From Chloroflexota bacterium (GTDB lineage Bacteria > Chloroflexota > Anaerolineae > Anaerolineales > Villigracilaceae): DNA of 64,000 nt. Location: contig JABFGC010000002.1 of the NCBI GenBank assembly GCA_013112685.1, forward strand, positions 2,490,902-2,554,901, read 5' to 3'. Shown one piece after another: positions 1 through 8,112 of the stretch; positions within the stretch are counted from its first letter, which is position 1; the number at the start of each line of letters is the position of its first letter. The translations under genes were made by a program, and so were the position numbers. The notes under the pieces are model-generated. The model saw only the letters and a program-made list of their open reading frames with translations, searched no databases and was not told where the DNA came from.

Positions 1-14
1 GCGGTTGCAGACAT
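1..14 (-). CDS. possible 5' end of a gene leaving the window
   Basis: An ATG on the minus strand at 14-12 is preceded by a purine-rich AAAGAGG about five bases upstream, which could be a ribosome binding site. Only four codons lie in the window, so the product cannot be named. The rest of 15-144 shows no gene or clear motif. Confidence 0.2.
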
Positions 15-144
15 GGAACCTCTTTTTGGGAGTTGGTTTGAAAAGTGTATCCCAAAATCGTGATAACGTCATGAGAAAAACAGGCGGGATACATAATGGA
101 CGCCCGCCCGGTGCAATTCTTACATTCCTGGACAATGGGTCAGT

Positions 145-198
145 TGAAGTGATGCGCTGAGTAGAGCGAGATAGTATCTCGCTCTACTTCACTTCCTC
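145..198. repeat. palindromic intergenic repeat, family A
   Basis: The core is the dyad GTAGAGCGAGATA / TATCTCGCTCTAC around one central base, with outer arms GAAGTGA / TCACTTC. The same core recurs at 19700-19732, so this is a repeat family rather than a one-off terminator. There is no T-run, and it lies upstream of the methyltransferase gene. Confidence 0.75.
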
Positions 199-249
199 CT
201 TTACCGCTACCCATTCCTGAACTGCGCCGGAAAATGCGCGGCATTCCAG

Positions 250-255
250 TACAAT
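250..255 (+). promoter_or_regulatory. -10 box of a probable leaderless transcript
   Basis: TACAAT lies six bases before the ATG at 262. Transcription would start at or next to the start codon and no Shine-Dalgarno sequence is visible. Similar TAYAAT-N6-ATG layouts occur before 1673, 7395 and 23340. Confidence 0.5.
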
Positions 256-261
256 CACGTC

Positions 262-1248
262 ATGACGATTGATTCGATAAAGCCCCTGCTCGACGAAGCC
301 CTCGCCTCACGCCGGACTGTGAGCGGGTCCCGTCATGAGGAAGCGTTCCGCCTCTTCAACGGATTCTACGAAGGCTTTCCCGACCTTGTGTTGGATGTCT
401 ATGGACATACGCTGGTGATTCACGATTACGCCGAACAACCCGATTCGGGTTTTATCCGCGAAGTTGCCGGGCACGTGAAAACCTCCCTGAACTGGCTACG
501 CGCAGGATTGGTCAAAACACGGAACGGTGAAACACAATCCGCCAGACGCGGCGAGTTACTCTTCGGCGACCTGCCGGATCGAAAAATCAAAGAGCACGGC
601 GTTTGGTACGCGCTCGACCTGACGATGAACCGCGATGCAAGTTTCTATTTGGATACGTCCAACCTGCGGAAATGGCTCATCGAAAACGCGCGCGGAAAAA
701 CCGTGTTGAACGTCTTCGCCTACACGGGAAGTCTGGGCGTGGCGGCAGCGGCGGGCGGAGCGGCGCGCGTAGTACAGACCGACCTCAACCGCCGATTTCT
801 CAATCTCGCCAAAGATTCCTACTCCCTGAACAACTTTCCCATTCAAAAAAGGGATTTCATCGCGCAGGACTTCTTCCCCGCCTTGGCGCGGCTGAAAAGC
901 ACGAAGCAGTCTTTCGATTGCGTCATCATTGACCCGCCGTTTTTCTCCGCCACCGAGCGCGGTAAAGTGGATTTGATCCACGAAAACGTGCGGCTGATCA
1001 ACAAGGTCCGCCCGTTGATCAATCATGGCGGCTGGCTCATCGCCGTCAACAATGCGGTCTTTCTGAGCGGGACAGATTACATGCGCACGCTCGAAGACCT
1101 GTGCAAGGATGGTTACCTGAGCATCCGCGAGTTGATTCCCGTGCCGGAGGAATTCATCGGCGTCCGTCGCGTCGGAAAACCGATCACCGACCCCGCGCCG
1201 TTCAACCACTCCACCAAGATCGCAATCCTGGATGTAAGGAGAAAATGA
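262..1248 (+). CDS. class I SAM-dependent rRNA methyltransferase, RlmI/RlmK-like
   Basis: Probable 23S rRNA cytosine-C5 methyltransferase or close relative, 328 residues. The SAM-binding motif I is VLNVFAYTGSLG (about 147-158), preceded by the family signature DASFYLDTSNLRKWL, and the catalytic-pocket motif IIDPPFF is near residue 222. The C-terminal half is a Rossmann methyltransferase fold; the first 100 residues would be the RNA-binding part. The ATG sits six bases after a -10 box, which suggests leaderless translation. The next gene begins two bases after the stop, so the two are probably co-transcribed. The exact target base cannot be read from sequence. Confidence 0.8.
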   Translation: MTIDSIKPLLDEALASRRTVSGSRHEEAFRLFNGFYEGFPDLVLDVYGHTLVIHDYAEQPDSGFIREVAGHVKTSLNWLRAGLVKTRNGETQSARRGELLFGDLPDRKIKEHGVWYALDLTMNRDASFYLDTSNLRKWLIENARGKTVLNVFAYTGSLGVAAAAGGAARVVQTDLNRRFLNLAKDSYSLNNFPIQKRDFIAQDFFPALARLKSTKQSFDCVIIDPPFFSATERGKVDLIHENVRLINKVRPLINHGGWLIAVNNAVFLSGTDYMRTLEDLCKDGYLSIRELIPVPEEFIGVRRVGKPITDPAPFNHSTKIAILDVRRK

Positions 1249-1249
1249 A

Positions 1250-1626
1250 ATGTACACCAAACAAATCGTCGAACAATTCTGGCAGACGATGGAAACCAAC
1301 GACTTCCACGCCGCCGCCCAGCTCCTGCACGACGACTTCCTCCTCGAATGGCAGCAATCCGGCGAACGCATCCGCGGCAGGGAAAACTTTGCGAAAATCA
1401 ACACGCGTATCCCGCCGAAGGCAAATGGCATTTCACGGTCCATGCCGTCGTCGCCGAGGGGGATGTAGTCGTCACCGATGTCACGGTCACAAATGGAAAG
1501 CGGCAGGACCGCGTCATCACTTTTTCCACACTCCGCGATGGGCGGATTTGGCGGCAGGTCGAGTTCTGGCCCGAACCCTTCGATGCGCCTGCCTGGCGGG
1601 CGGAATGGGTGGAAAAAGCAGCCTGA
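1250..1626 (+). CDS. SnoaL-like / NTF2-fold protein, frameshifted as assembled
   Basis: A small cone-fold protein of the nuclear transport factor 2 superfamily, about 125 residues when rejoined. The first part (MYTKQIVEQFWQTMETNDF, with LLHDDFLLEW) is in one frame; from about base 1405 the homology continues in another frame (YPAEGKWHFTVH, ending RQVEFWPEPFDAPAWRA). One base change restores a normal-length domain. Function is unknown; relatives are often called nuclear transport factor 2 family or ketosteroid isomerase-like. It follows the methyltransferase by two bases. Confidence 0.65.
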
Positions 1627-1660
1627 CCGATGATACAGCCGCCCGCCGTAAAACCGATGC

Positions 1661-1666
1661 TATAAT
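1661..1666 (+). promoter_or_regulatory. consensus -10 box, probable leaderless start
   Basis: A perfect TATAAT ends seven bases before the ATG of the epimerase at 1673. No Shine-Dalgarno sequence lies between them, so the mRNA is likely leaderless. Confidence 0.55.
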
Positions 1667-1672
1667 GCCATC

Positions 1673-2596
1673 ATGAATTTCTTAATCACTGGAGCCGCGG
1701 GTTTCCTCGGCTCTTCTCTTGCCAACCACCTCGCCCGCGAAGGACACCAGGTGCGCGGGTTGGACGACCTCTCCACCGGCGATCCCAAAGTGCTTTCGCC
1801 GGATGTCCACTTCACGCGCGGGGATGTGAACGACCGCCCCAAGTTATGGACATTGCTCCAGGACGTGGACGTGGTCTATCATCTCGCGGCGCGCGTTTCC
1901 GTGCCTGAGTCCGTTTTATATCCGCGCGATTACAACGCCGTCAATGTGGGCGGGACGGTGGCGTTGATGGAAGCCATGCGCGACGTGGGCGTGAAGCGCG
2001 TCGTCCTGGCTTCATCGGGCGCGGTCTATGGAGATATGGTGGACGGCAGTCTCAAAGAATCGGATATCCCCAATCCACGCTCGCCGTACGCCGTCTCGAA
2101 ACTCTCGGCGGAGTATTACGTCCGCACCATTGGGGCTTTGTGGAACATCGAGACCGTCAGCCTGCGGATCTTCAACGCCTATGGACCGGGTCAACACCTG
2201 CCGCCTTCGCATCCTCCCGTAGTCCCTCATTATCTCAAGCAGGCGCTTCGCGGCGGGACCCTGGTGGCACACGGCGACGGGAGTCAGACCCGCGATTACA
2301 TTTACGTGGACGATGCGGTCAGCGCGATGGTGGCGGCTTCGACCGCACCCAGCATCAACGGGCTGGTCATCAACGTCGGTTCGGGGGTGGAAGTATCCAT
2401 CAAGGACTTGATCCGCATTGTGTTGGACGTAACCGCCAGCCAAGCCAACGTGGTCTACAACACCCAGACCTCCGGCGGCGTCTCGCGCATGAAAGCGGAT
2501 TTGACGCTGGCGAGGGAAAAACTGCGCTTCATCCCTTCGATCAAATTGGAGGAAGGGCTGAGACTGACATTGCAACGAGATCTCAGGTTTAAGTGA
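1673..2596 (+). CDS. NAD-dependent epimerase/dehydratase (UDP-glucose 4-epimerase-like)
   Basis: Extended short-chain dehydrogenase of 307 residues acting on nucleotide sugars. The NAD-binding motif TGAAGFLG is at residues 6-13, the catalytic serine region ASSGAVYG at 113-120, and the Tyr-x3-Lys pair at Y139/K143. The length fits the GalE/WbpP-type epimerases. Substrate specificity cannot be assigned; surface polysaccharide synthesis is a reasonable guess. It stands alone, with its own promoter and a repeat directly after the stop codon. Confidence 0.85.
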   Translation: MNFLITGAAGFLGSSLANHLAREGHQVRGLDDLSTGDPKVLSPDVHFTRGDVNDRPKLWTLLQDVDVVYHLAARVSVPESVLYPRDYNAVNVGGTVALMEAMRDVGVKRVVLASSGAVYGDMVDGSLKESDIPNPRSPYAVSKLSAEYYVRTIGALWNIETVSLRIFNAYGPGQHLPPSHPPVVPHYLKQALRGGTLVAHGDGSQTRDYIYVDDAVSAMVAASTAPSINGLVINVGSGVEVSIKDLIRIVLDVTASQANVVYNTQTSGGVSRMKADLTLAREKLRFIPSIKLEEGLRLTLQRDLRFK

Positions 2597-2635
2597 TTTT
2601 CACCACAGAGAACACGGAGATCACTGAGCTTTTAC
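2597..2635. repeat. left inverted repeat of the GxxExxY cassette (family D)
   Basis: The sequence TTTTCACCACAGAGAACACG, followed by GAGATCACTGAG, is an imperfect inverted copy of 3092-3135 on the other side of the small gene at 2698-3090. Together they bracket a unit of about 540 bp. Confidence 0.6.
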
Positions 2636-2697
2636 TGGGGTCTGATGGTTTGGCGCTTCTCTATGTTAAAAAAAGACAATGACCAAAGAGAGGAAGG

Positions 2698-3090
2698 ATG
2701 AAACCATTAAGTATGGATGGACTCAATAAAATCACCGAAGCCATTATCGGCGCGGCGATTGAAGTGCATCGTCATCTGGGTCCCGGTTTGCTCGAATCCG
2801 CATATCGTGAGTGCTTGAGGTATGAGTTATTGCAGGGCGGATATAAAGCTCTACAGGAGGTCCCACTCCCGCTAACATATAAAGGTATAAAACTCGATTG
2901 CGGATACAGGCTTGATTTGTTGGTAAATGACGCTGTTATCGTCGAAATAAAATCCGTTGAAAGTCTAGCAAGCATTCACGAGGCGCAGTTACTCTCCTAC
3001 TTGAAATTATCGGGAGGCAAAGTCGGTTTGTTATTGAATTTTAACGTGAAGATGCTCAAACACGGCGGCATCAAGCGGCTCATCAACTAA
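2698..3090 (+). CDS. GxxExxY protein (PD-(D/E)XK_3 family)
   Basis: Small 130-residue protein with the family signature G-L-L-E-S-A-Y (about residues 30-36). It also carries a nuclease-like core: DLLVNDAVIVEIKS (about 79-92) holds the acidic residue and the E-x-K pair expected of a PD-(D/E)XK fold. The family is widespread, often multicopy, and of unknown function. GAGGAAGG stands just before the ATG as a ribosome binding site. The gene is bracketed by inverted repeats at 2597-2635 and 3092-3135, which suggests that gene and repeats move as one unit. Confidence 0.8.
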   Translation: MKPLSMDGLNKITEAIIGAAIEVHRHLGPGLLESAYRECLRYELLQGGYKALQEVPLPLTYKGIKLDCGYRLDLLVNDAVIVEIKSVESLASIHEAQLLSYLKLSGGKVGLLLNFNVKMLKHGGIKRLIN

Positions 3091-3091
3091 T

Positions 3092-3135
3092 CCTCTCAAG
3101 AATCTCTGTGTCCTCTGTGATCTCAGTGGTGAAAT
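3092..3135. repeat. right inverted repeat of the GxxExxY cassette (family D)
   Basis: Contains CTCTGTGTCCTCTGTGATCT followed by CAGTGGTGAAAT, the imperfect reverse complement of 2597-2635. It overlaps the likely start of the downstream glycosylase gene, so the first codons of that gene come from the repeat. Confidence 0.6.
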
Positions 3136-3719
3136 CTTCTATTCTTCCCCGTTCCTTTTATAACCGCCCCACGCTGATCGTCGCGCGCGAACTGCTCGGC
3201 GCGCGGCTGGTTCGGATTCTGGACGGCGTGAGGCTGGTGGGACTCATCGCCGAGACCGAAGGCTACATCGGCGAAGAAGACCTTGCCTGTCACGCCAGGG
3301 CTGGTTTGACCAAACGCACCGCGCCCATGTACGGTCCGCCGGGACATGTGTACGTCTATTTCACGTATGGGAATCACTGGATGTTGAACGTCGTCACAGA
3401 AAAGGAAGGCTTTCCGGCAGCGGTGTTGATTCGCGCCATCCAGCCGATCGAGGGTGTAGAGGTGATGATGGAGCGCCGTCAAGGGCGCGATACGCACGGA
3501 CCGGGGAAACTGACCCAGGCGATGGGAATCACCGTCAGCGAGAACAACGCCGATTTAACGGAGGCAGGCTCACGTCTATGGATCGAGGCGGGGGTTATGG
3601 TCCCCGATAAAAGCGTGACGATTGGTCCTCGCGTGGGTTTAAACAGTACGCCGGAACCGTGGTTCTCGAAGCCGTGGCGGTTTCTGGTCAAGAATTGGAA
3701 AATAGAGACCGGAGAGTAG
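3126..3719 (+). CDS. DNA-3-methyladenine glycosylase (AAG/Mpg family)
   Basis: Base-excision repair glycosylase that removes alkylated purines; about 197 residues, normal for bacterial AAG. Family motifs are RELLGARLVR near the N-terminus, the catalytic-glutamate region IAETEGYIGEEDLACHA, GPPGHVYVYFTYG, and the C-terminal WFSKPWRFLVK. The start is uncertain: GTG at 3126 or 3129 is chosen because everything upstream (an alternative GTG at 3108) lies in the flanking inverted repeat. The last codons run into an AGAGACCGGAGAG-type spacer repeat. No obvious operon partner. Confidence 0.85.
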   Translation: MVKSSILPRSFYNRPTLIVARELLGARLVRILDGVRLVGLIAETEGYIGEEDLACHARAGLTKRTAPMYGPPGHVYVYFTYGNHWMLNVVTEKEGFPAAVLIRAIQPIEGVEVMMERRQGRDTHGPGKLTQAMGITVSENNADLTEAGSRLWIEAGVMVPDKSVTIGPRVGLNSTPEPWFSKPWRFLVKNWKIETGE

Positions 3720-3763
3720 AGACTGGTCATCTATTCTTGATCCTACTTTATTCTGGAGGAACG

Positions 3764-4564
3764 ATGGGTTTACTCGAAGGAAAGAATGCTTTGATTTTCG
3801 GTCTGGCGAACGAACGCTCGATTGCGTGGGGCATTACGCAGGCGTTCAAACGCGAAGGGGCGAATTTGGGAATCAGTTATGCGGGCGAGGCGCTCGAACG
3901 CCGCGTGAAGCCGCTTGCCGAGCAGGTGGAATGCAAGTGGGTGGAGGAATGCGACGTATCCAAGGATGAATACATCGCGGCGACGGTCGGAAAAGCCGCA
4001 AAGCATTTTGGGAAGATTGATATTCTGGTGCACTCGATTGCGTTTGCGGGGCGCGAGGAATTGAACAAACCGTATTATCAAACCACCCGCGAAGGCTTCA
4101 AGACCGCGATGGACATCAGCGTCTTTTCGTTCGTGGCGCTGGTCAACGCCTTTTTACCGATTTTGAATCCCGGCGCTTCGATCATGTGCCTGACGTATGG
4201 GTCGGGCGCGGTGAAGGTTGCGCCTCACTACAACGTCATGGGTGTTGCCAAAGCTGCGCTGGAATCTTCCACCCGTTATTTGGCGTACGACCTCGGTCCA
4301 CAAAAAATGCGGGTGAACGCCATCTCGGCGGGACCCATCCGCACATTGGCAGCGGCGGGCGTGGGCGGCTTCCGAGATATGTACAAGCACTTCGCGGATA
4401 TGTCGCCCCTGCGTGAGAACGTGACCATCGAAGACGTGGGAAATCTGGCGGTCTTCCTGGCTTCGGATTTATCCAAGCGGATTACCGGTGAAGTGGTCTA
4501 CGTGGATTCGGGGTTCAATATCATGGGCGTGCAGATGGCGGGAAAAGAGGAGGGGAAGGAGTGA
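3764..4564 (+). CDS. fabI: enoyl-[acyl-carrier-protein] reductase (NADH)
   Basis: Catalyses the last reductive step of each type II fatty-acid elongation cycle. 266 residues from the ATG at 3764, which has TGGAGGA just upstream; an in-frame upstream extension is rejected. The N-terminus GLLEGKNALIFGLANERSIA is typical of FabI. The catalytic tyrosines fall at about Y145 and Y156, with K163 in the Tyr-x6-Lys motif (YNVMGVAK). The C-terminus GEVVYVDSGFNIMG matches the family. This is a drug-relevant enzyme, but the sequence shows nothing unusual about inhibitor binding. Confidence 0.93.
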   Translation: MGLLEGKNALIFGLANERSIAWGITQAFKREGANLGISYAGEALERRVKPLAEQVECKWVEECDVSKDEYIAATVGKAAKHFGKIDILVHSIAFAGREELNKPYYQTTREGFKTAMDISVFSFVALVNAFLPILNPGASIMCLTYGSGAVKVAPHYNVMGVAKAALESSTRYLAYDLGPQKMRVNAISAGPIRTLAAAGVGGFRDMYKHFADMSPLRENVTIEDVGNLAVFLASDLSKRITGEVVYVDSGFNIMGVQMAGKEEGKE

Positions 4565-4612
4565 TTGGGGAATTGGGGAATTGGGGAATTGGAGATTAGA
4601 GATTGGGGACTG
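4563..4612. repeat. short tandem spacer repeat, family G
   Basis: Three tandem copies of an 8-9 base unit (TTGGGGAA) run into GGAGATTAGAGATTGGGG. Related GGAGATTAGAGATTGG strings occur at about 42300, 44510 and 59300. Confidence 0.6.
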
Positions 4613-4676
4613 AGGGGCGGGTTGCGTGTTTGGAGCGCACATCCGCCCCTTTTGTTTTAGCGGTAAAATTGTTCCC

Positions 4677-5201
4677 ATGTTCAAACGCAACACAACTCCC
4701 GTCGAAACGCCGCAGCCGGTGCAAGCCGTCGAGCGGATTACGTCTGTGCTGGGGTCGGGCGTGATCTGGCACGGCTCGATCAACGGCTCGGGCGGCGTGC
4801 GCATCGAAGGCGCGTTCGAAGGCGAGATCGCCCTGCGCGGGATGCTCGTCATCGGCGAGACAGGGCGCGTCACCTGCCAGAATGTGCGCGCAAACACCGT
4901 CATTGTGGCGGGGGCGGTGCGCGGCAATATCACCACGCAAAAACTGGAAATCCGCGCCACGGGGCGGGTATGGGGCGACGTGGTTACCACCGCTTTTGTC
5001 ACCGAGGAAGGCGCCTTCCTGCGCGGACAGATTCGCATGGAAGAGACCGTTGACCTCAACCTCGAACCAACCCCCGAAGCGACGCCCTCGGAAGCCGCCC
5101 AGGCGGAGTCCATTGCCCAGACGGCGATTCATATATCCGAGCCGGCGTCCGTTGTCGAAACCACACAGAAGACCGTAAAAAAGAAAAAAATAAGCAATTG
5201 A
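4677..5201 (+). CDS. bactofilin family protein (polymer-forming cytoskeletal)
   Basis: 174 residues with a central right-handed beta-helix domain of bactofilin type (about 20-125). Its short repeats include GSINGSGGVRIEGAFEGEI, LVIGETGRVTCQNVRANTVI, and VRGNITTQKLEIRATGRVWG. Flexible tails flank the domain, and the C-terminus is lysine-rich. Bactofilins form filaments on the inner membrane and help shape or position envelope machinery. ATG 4677 is preferred over an upstream in-frame ATG because the domain begins shortly after. Its stop overlaps the TTG start of the next gene by four bases. Confidence 0.85.
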   Translation: MFKRNTTPVETPQPVQAVERITSVLGSGVIWHGSINGSGGVRIEGAFEGEIALRGMLVIGETGRVTCQNVRANTVIVAGAVRGNITTQKLEIRATGRVWGDVVTTAFVTEEGAFLRGQIRMEETVDLNLEPTPEATPSEAAQAESIAQTAIHISEPASVVETTQKTVKKKKISN

Positions 5202-6169
5202 TTCCTGTCCGCGATATCGCCAATCAAATCCTCGACGCAGGCCCGGATCCCGTTGTCCGCCTCAGACTCCTGCGTGACGTCCTTCATTCATCCCCCGAAG
5301 AAATCATCCGGGCAAAAAAAGAGGCAGGTGAGAGCCGCTGGGTGATTCAATTGGGGAACGAACAGAGGCAGGATGGTAGTTGGGGGCGGTTTCATTCTGA
5401 AGACACCCGCCTGAAACAAAAAATCCCCACGACAGAATTTGGGATCGAACGCGCCCAGGCGCTCGGGTTGGATGATTCGCACCCGATCATCAGGAAGGCG
5501 GTCAGTTATCTTGCCCGTCTTCTTGAGGGTGAATTCGATTTTCCCGACCCGGCGGAAAAAAATAACCGTTGGTCAACAGGCGTGAGGTTATTCACAGCCT
5601 CCACTCTGGCGCGCATCAGCCCGGGGCATCCCACCCTGAAAGATTCCCTGGAATTATGGGCTGCGATTGCCGAGAGAACGTTCTTCTCTGGCGAATATGA
5701 CCTGCAGGCGGAGATTCGGGCGCACCGCCAATTGACCGGCGCATCGGTTGAAAACAGCTATCTGAGACTTTGCGGGAAATACCAGGTCATCCTGCTGGGG
5801 TCACAGCCGGGTCTCCTCACCCGCAAAACGGAAACAAGCCTGCTGAACTGGCTCTGGCGCAGGGAAGACGGCCTTGGCTACCTGGATATGCCGCTTTCCC
5901 CGCCGAACCCCGGTTACACTGCAAGCCAGATGGACAGATGGTTTACCACCATGGAAATCGTCTCACGGTTTTCCGGCTGGCTTGAGCGGGCAAAAGAAAT
6001 CATCCGCTGGCTCTGGGACCGACGCGGGGAAAACGGCTTGTGGGATTTCGGGGCGAAAGCCTTCCACTCCGCTTTCATGCCGCTTTCCGAAAACTGGCGC
6101 GGGAAATCCACACGCACATTCGACTGGACGGCGAGAACGCTTATCCTGCTGGAAAGGTACAACGCATGA
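5198..6169 (+). CDS. terpenoid-cyclase-like alpha/alpha-toroid protein of unknown function
   Basis: 323 residues. QDGSWG (about 59-64) is a QW-type repeat of prenyltransferase/squalene-cyclase toroids. Further Trp-rich repeats follow (LLNWLWRREDGLGYLDMPLS; WLWDRRGENGLWDFG). The DxDD catalytic motif of squalene-hopene cyclases is not visible, so an active cyclase is not supported. Translation starts at TTG 5198 inside the stop of the bactofilin gene (TTGA overlap). Its own stop overlaps the ATG of the next gene (ATGA), so the three genes are translationally coupled. Confidence 0.6.
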   Translation: MIPVRDIANQILDAGPDPVVRLRLLRDVLHSSPEEIIRAKKEAGESRWVIQLGNEQRQDGSWGRFHSEDTRLKQKIPTTEFGIERAQALGLDDSHPIIRKAVSYLARLLEGEFDFPDPAEKNNRWSTGVRLFTASTLARISPGHPTLKDSLELWAAIAERTFFSGEYDLQAEIRAHRQLTGASVENSYLRLCGKYQVILLGSQPGLLTRKTETSLLNWLWRREDGLGYLDMPLSPPNPGYTASQMDRWFTTMEIVSRFSGWLERAKEIIRWLWDRRGENGLWDFGAKAFHSAFMPLSENWRGKSTRTFDWTARTLILLERYNA

Positions 6170-7358
6170 AATACACCGACCTCAAAATCCAAACGCAACG
6201 TGAATTCCCCAACAACGCGCGGACGCAGGGCTGGGGCTGGCTCGTCCGCGCGGGATATTTGACCCGCGAGAGTGAACTGCTTCCATTGGGGGAACGGGCG
6301 ATTGCGCATTTGCAGGATTTATCCGCCAAGCCCAATTTCTTTTCGCTTCTTTCCTTGCCGACAGTTGCTTCTGACCATGAGACTTTTTTCCCGCTTTCGA
6401 CGGGGAACATCGAAGCCGCGTACTGCGAATCATGCAAGTACACCGAACGAGTCGAACTGGCAAAGTTCAAAAAGACACCCCTTCCACGCGAGGAGGAACT
6501 TCCGCTCGAAAAGGTGTTCACGCCCGATTGTCATACCATCGAGGCATTGGCAAACTTTCTAAACATCCCCAAAGAGAAGACCGCCAAAGCATTGATGTAC
6601 ACCCGCGTCGCCGACGGCAGATTCGTCTTTGTCGTTGTGCGCGGAGATATGACGTTGAGCGAAGCGAAACTGCGAAACGCCGTCGGTGAGATAAAACTTG
6701 CAGACGCGGAAGCAGTGCAGAGGTCGGGTGCGGAGGCGGGGTTTGCGTCGCCGATCGGGTTGCGAGATGCGCTTATCGTCGTGGATGACCTCATCCCGCA
6801 ATCACAAAACCTCGTGGCAGGCGCGAACGAAGCGGAACATCATTTGAAGAATACAAATTACGGGCGCGATTACAACGCTGAGATCGTGGCAGATCTGGCG
6901 CTGGCAAAGGCAGGCGATGACTGCGCGAATTGCGGAAACCCGCTGACGGTTTCGAGCGCCATCCTGTTGCACACGCAATCCGGTTTTGATTTTAAGAACA
7001 TCCTGCTTGCCCTCGCCGAGACGCACCACGACGACAAGGGCTTGACCCTGCCGCCCCCCGCTTCGCCCTTCGACGTGTACCTGATGCACGTCCCCGGGAA
7101 GACGGTGGACACCCGGGAAAAGCCGAAGAGATTTATGAGACACTGCAAAACGCGGGAGTTTCGGTTTTATTCGACAACCGCGACGAACGCGCCGGAGTCA
7201 AATTCAACGACGCGGATCTGATCGGCTGCCCCCTGCGGGTGACGGCGGGGGAAAAGGGATTGAGGGAGGGAAACGTGGAGATCAAGAAGCGAACCGCCCT
7301 CGATGTTCAACTTGTGCCTTTGGAAGAAATTATCCAATTCATTGCAAGCCGTCCCTGA
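6166..7358 (+). CDS. prolyl-tRNA-synthetase-like protein lacking the catalytic core, frameshifted near the end
   Basis: About 397 residues against roughly 570 for ProRS. The start (WLVRAGYLTRESELLPLGER, about 26-44) matches the ProRS N-terminus. The region holding motif 2 is absent. The protein then resumes at the insertion/editing domain: CESC 87-90, YbaK-like domain about 120-245 with KEKTAKALMYT, CANC 253-256. The motif 3 region has no conserved arginine (QSGFDFKNILLALAE). The anticodon-binding domain follows; after a one-base frameshift near 7112 it continues as YETLQNAGVSVLFDNRDERA to a TGA at 7356. A trans-editing or tRNA-binding role is possible; prolyl-tRNA ligase activity looks unlikely. 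Confidence 0.75.
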
Positions 7359-7359
7359 T

Positions 7360-7388
7360 GCTCCCAAAGCGGGAGCAAATGATATAAT
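7360..7388 (+). promoter_or_regulatory. promoter and hairpin upstream of higBA
   Basis: GCTCCC / GGGAGC form a small inverted repeat at 7360-7376. TATAAT follows at 7383-7388, six bases before the toxin ATG. The dyad next to the -10 box is where an antitoxin operator would be expected, but it could also terminate the upstream gene. Confidence 0.45.
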
Positions 7389-7394
7389 TTGCCC

Positions 7395-7688
7395 ATGCGA
7401 ATCATCTCCCGCAAAATCCTGCGAGAGTTCTGGGAAAAACACCCTGATGTCCGCCAGCCATTACAGGCATGGTTCGCGGATGTAAAACACGCGGATTGGA
7501 AAAAACCTTCCGACATCAAGAGCGTCTACCGCAACGCAAGCTTTCTAGCCGGCAACCGCGTGGTATTCAATATCAAAGGCAGCGATTACCGCATCATAGT
7601 CGTCGTGCAATACAGGCATGGCATCGTGTACGTTCGTTTTGTCGGTACGCATAAAGAATACGACCGCGTTGACGCCAAAACAATCTAG
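7395..7688 (+). CDS. higB: type II toxin, HigB family mRNA interferase
   Basis: 97 residues. The start MRIISRKILREFWEKHPD, the middle part YRNASFLAGNRVVFNIKG, and the final FVGTHKEYDRVDA are the hallmarks of HigB toxins of the RelE superfamily, which cut mRNA at the ribosome. ATG 7395 is chosen over a TTG two codons upstream. The antitoxin gene follows after eight bases. The toxin-first order is the usual higBA arrangement. Confidence 0.9.
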   Translation: MRIISRKILREFWEKHPDVRQPLQAWFADVKHADWKKPSDIKSVYRNASFLAGNRVVFNIKGSDYRIIVVVQYRHGIVYVRFVGTHKEYDRVDAKTI

Positions 7689-7696
7689 GAGTCTGA

Positions 7697-8101
7697 ATGG
7701 AAATCAAACCCATTAAAACAGAAAAGGATTACAACGCAGCCCTCGAGGAAGTCGAAAGACTATTCGATGCAGAACCCGGCACGCCGGAGGGCGACCGCCT
7801 TGAGGTCCTCACAACCTTGATAGCGGCATACGAAGACACGCGATATGACATCCCCGCGCCCGATCCCGTTGAAGCGATCCGCTATTATATGGAAAGCCGC
7901 GGATTGACTCGCGCCGATATCGAGCCGTATATCGGCAATCGCGCGCGCGTTTCTGAAATCCTGAACCGCAAACGCCCCTTGACACTGCCGATGATTCAGC
8001 GCCTGCACGCGGGGCTGGGCATCCCGGCAGACGTGCTGGTTAAGCCATACAAGATTGCGGCATCCGGCAGGTCTCATCGCCATAAATCCGTCGCAGCATA
8101 A
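7697..8101 (+). CDS. higA: HigA-type antitoxin, HTH-domain protein
   Basis: 134 residues. The N-terminal part (IKTEKDYNAALEEVERLFD) is typical of HigA antitoxins that pair with the preceding toxin. A Cro/C1-type helix-turn-helix lies at about 60-110 (YMESRGLTRADIEPYIGNRA, SEILNRKRPLTLPMI). It should neutralise HigB and repress the shared promoter. Confidence 0.9.
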   Translation: MEIKPIKTEKDYNAALEEVERLFDAEPGTPEGDRLEVLTTLIAAYEDTRYDIPAPDPVEAIRYYMESRGLTRADIEPYIGNRARVSEILNRKRPLTLPMIQRLHAGLGIPADVLVKPYKIAASGRSHRHKSVAA

Positions 8102-8112
8102 CGTTACACTGA

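Noticed and set aside
4563..4612. CRISPR-like tandem repeat
   Set aside because: Units are 8-9 bases and adjacent with no unique spacers; no cas genes nearby.
6166..7358. Annotation as prolyl-tRNA synthetase proS
   Set aside because: The motif 2 catalytic region is missing and motif 3 is degenerate, so the enzyme name would mislead.
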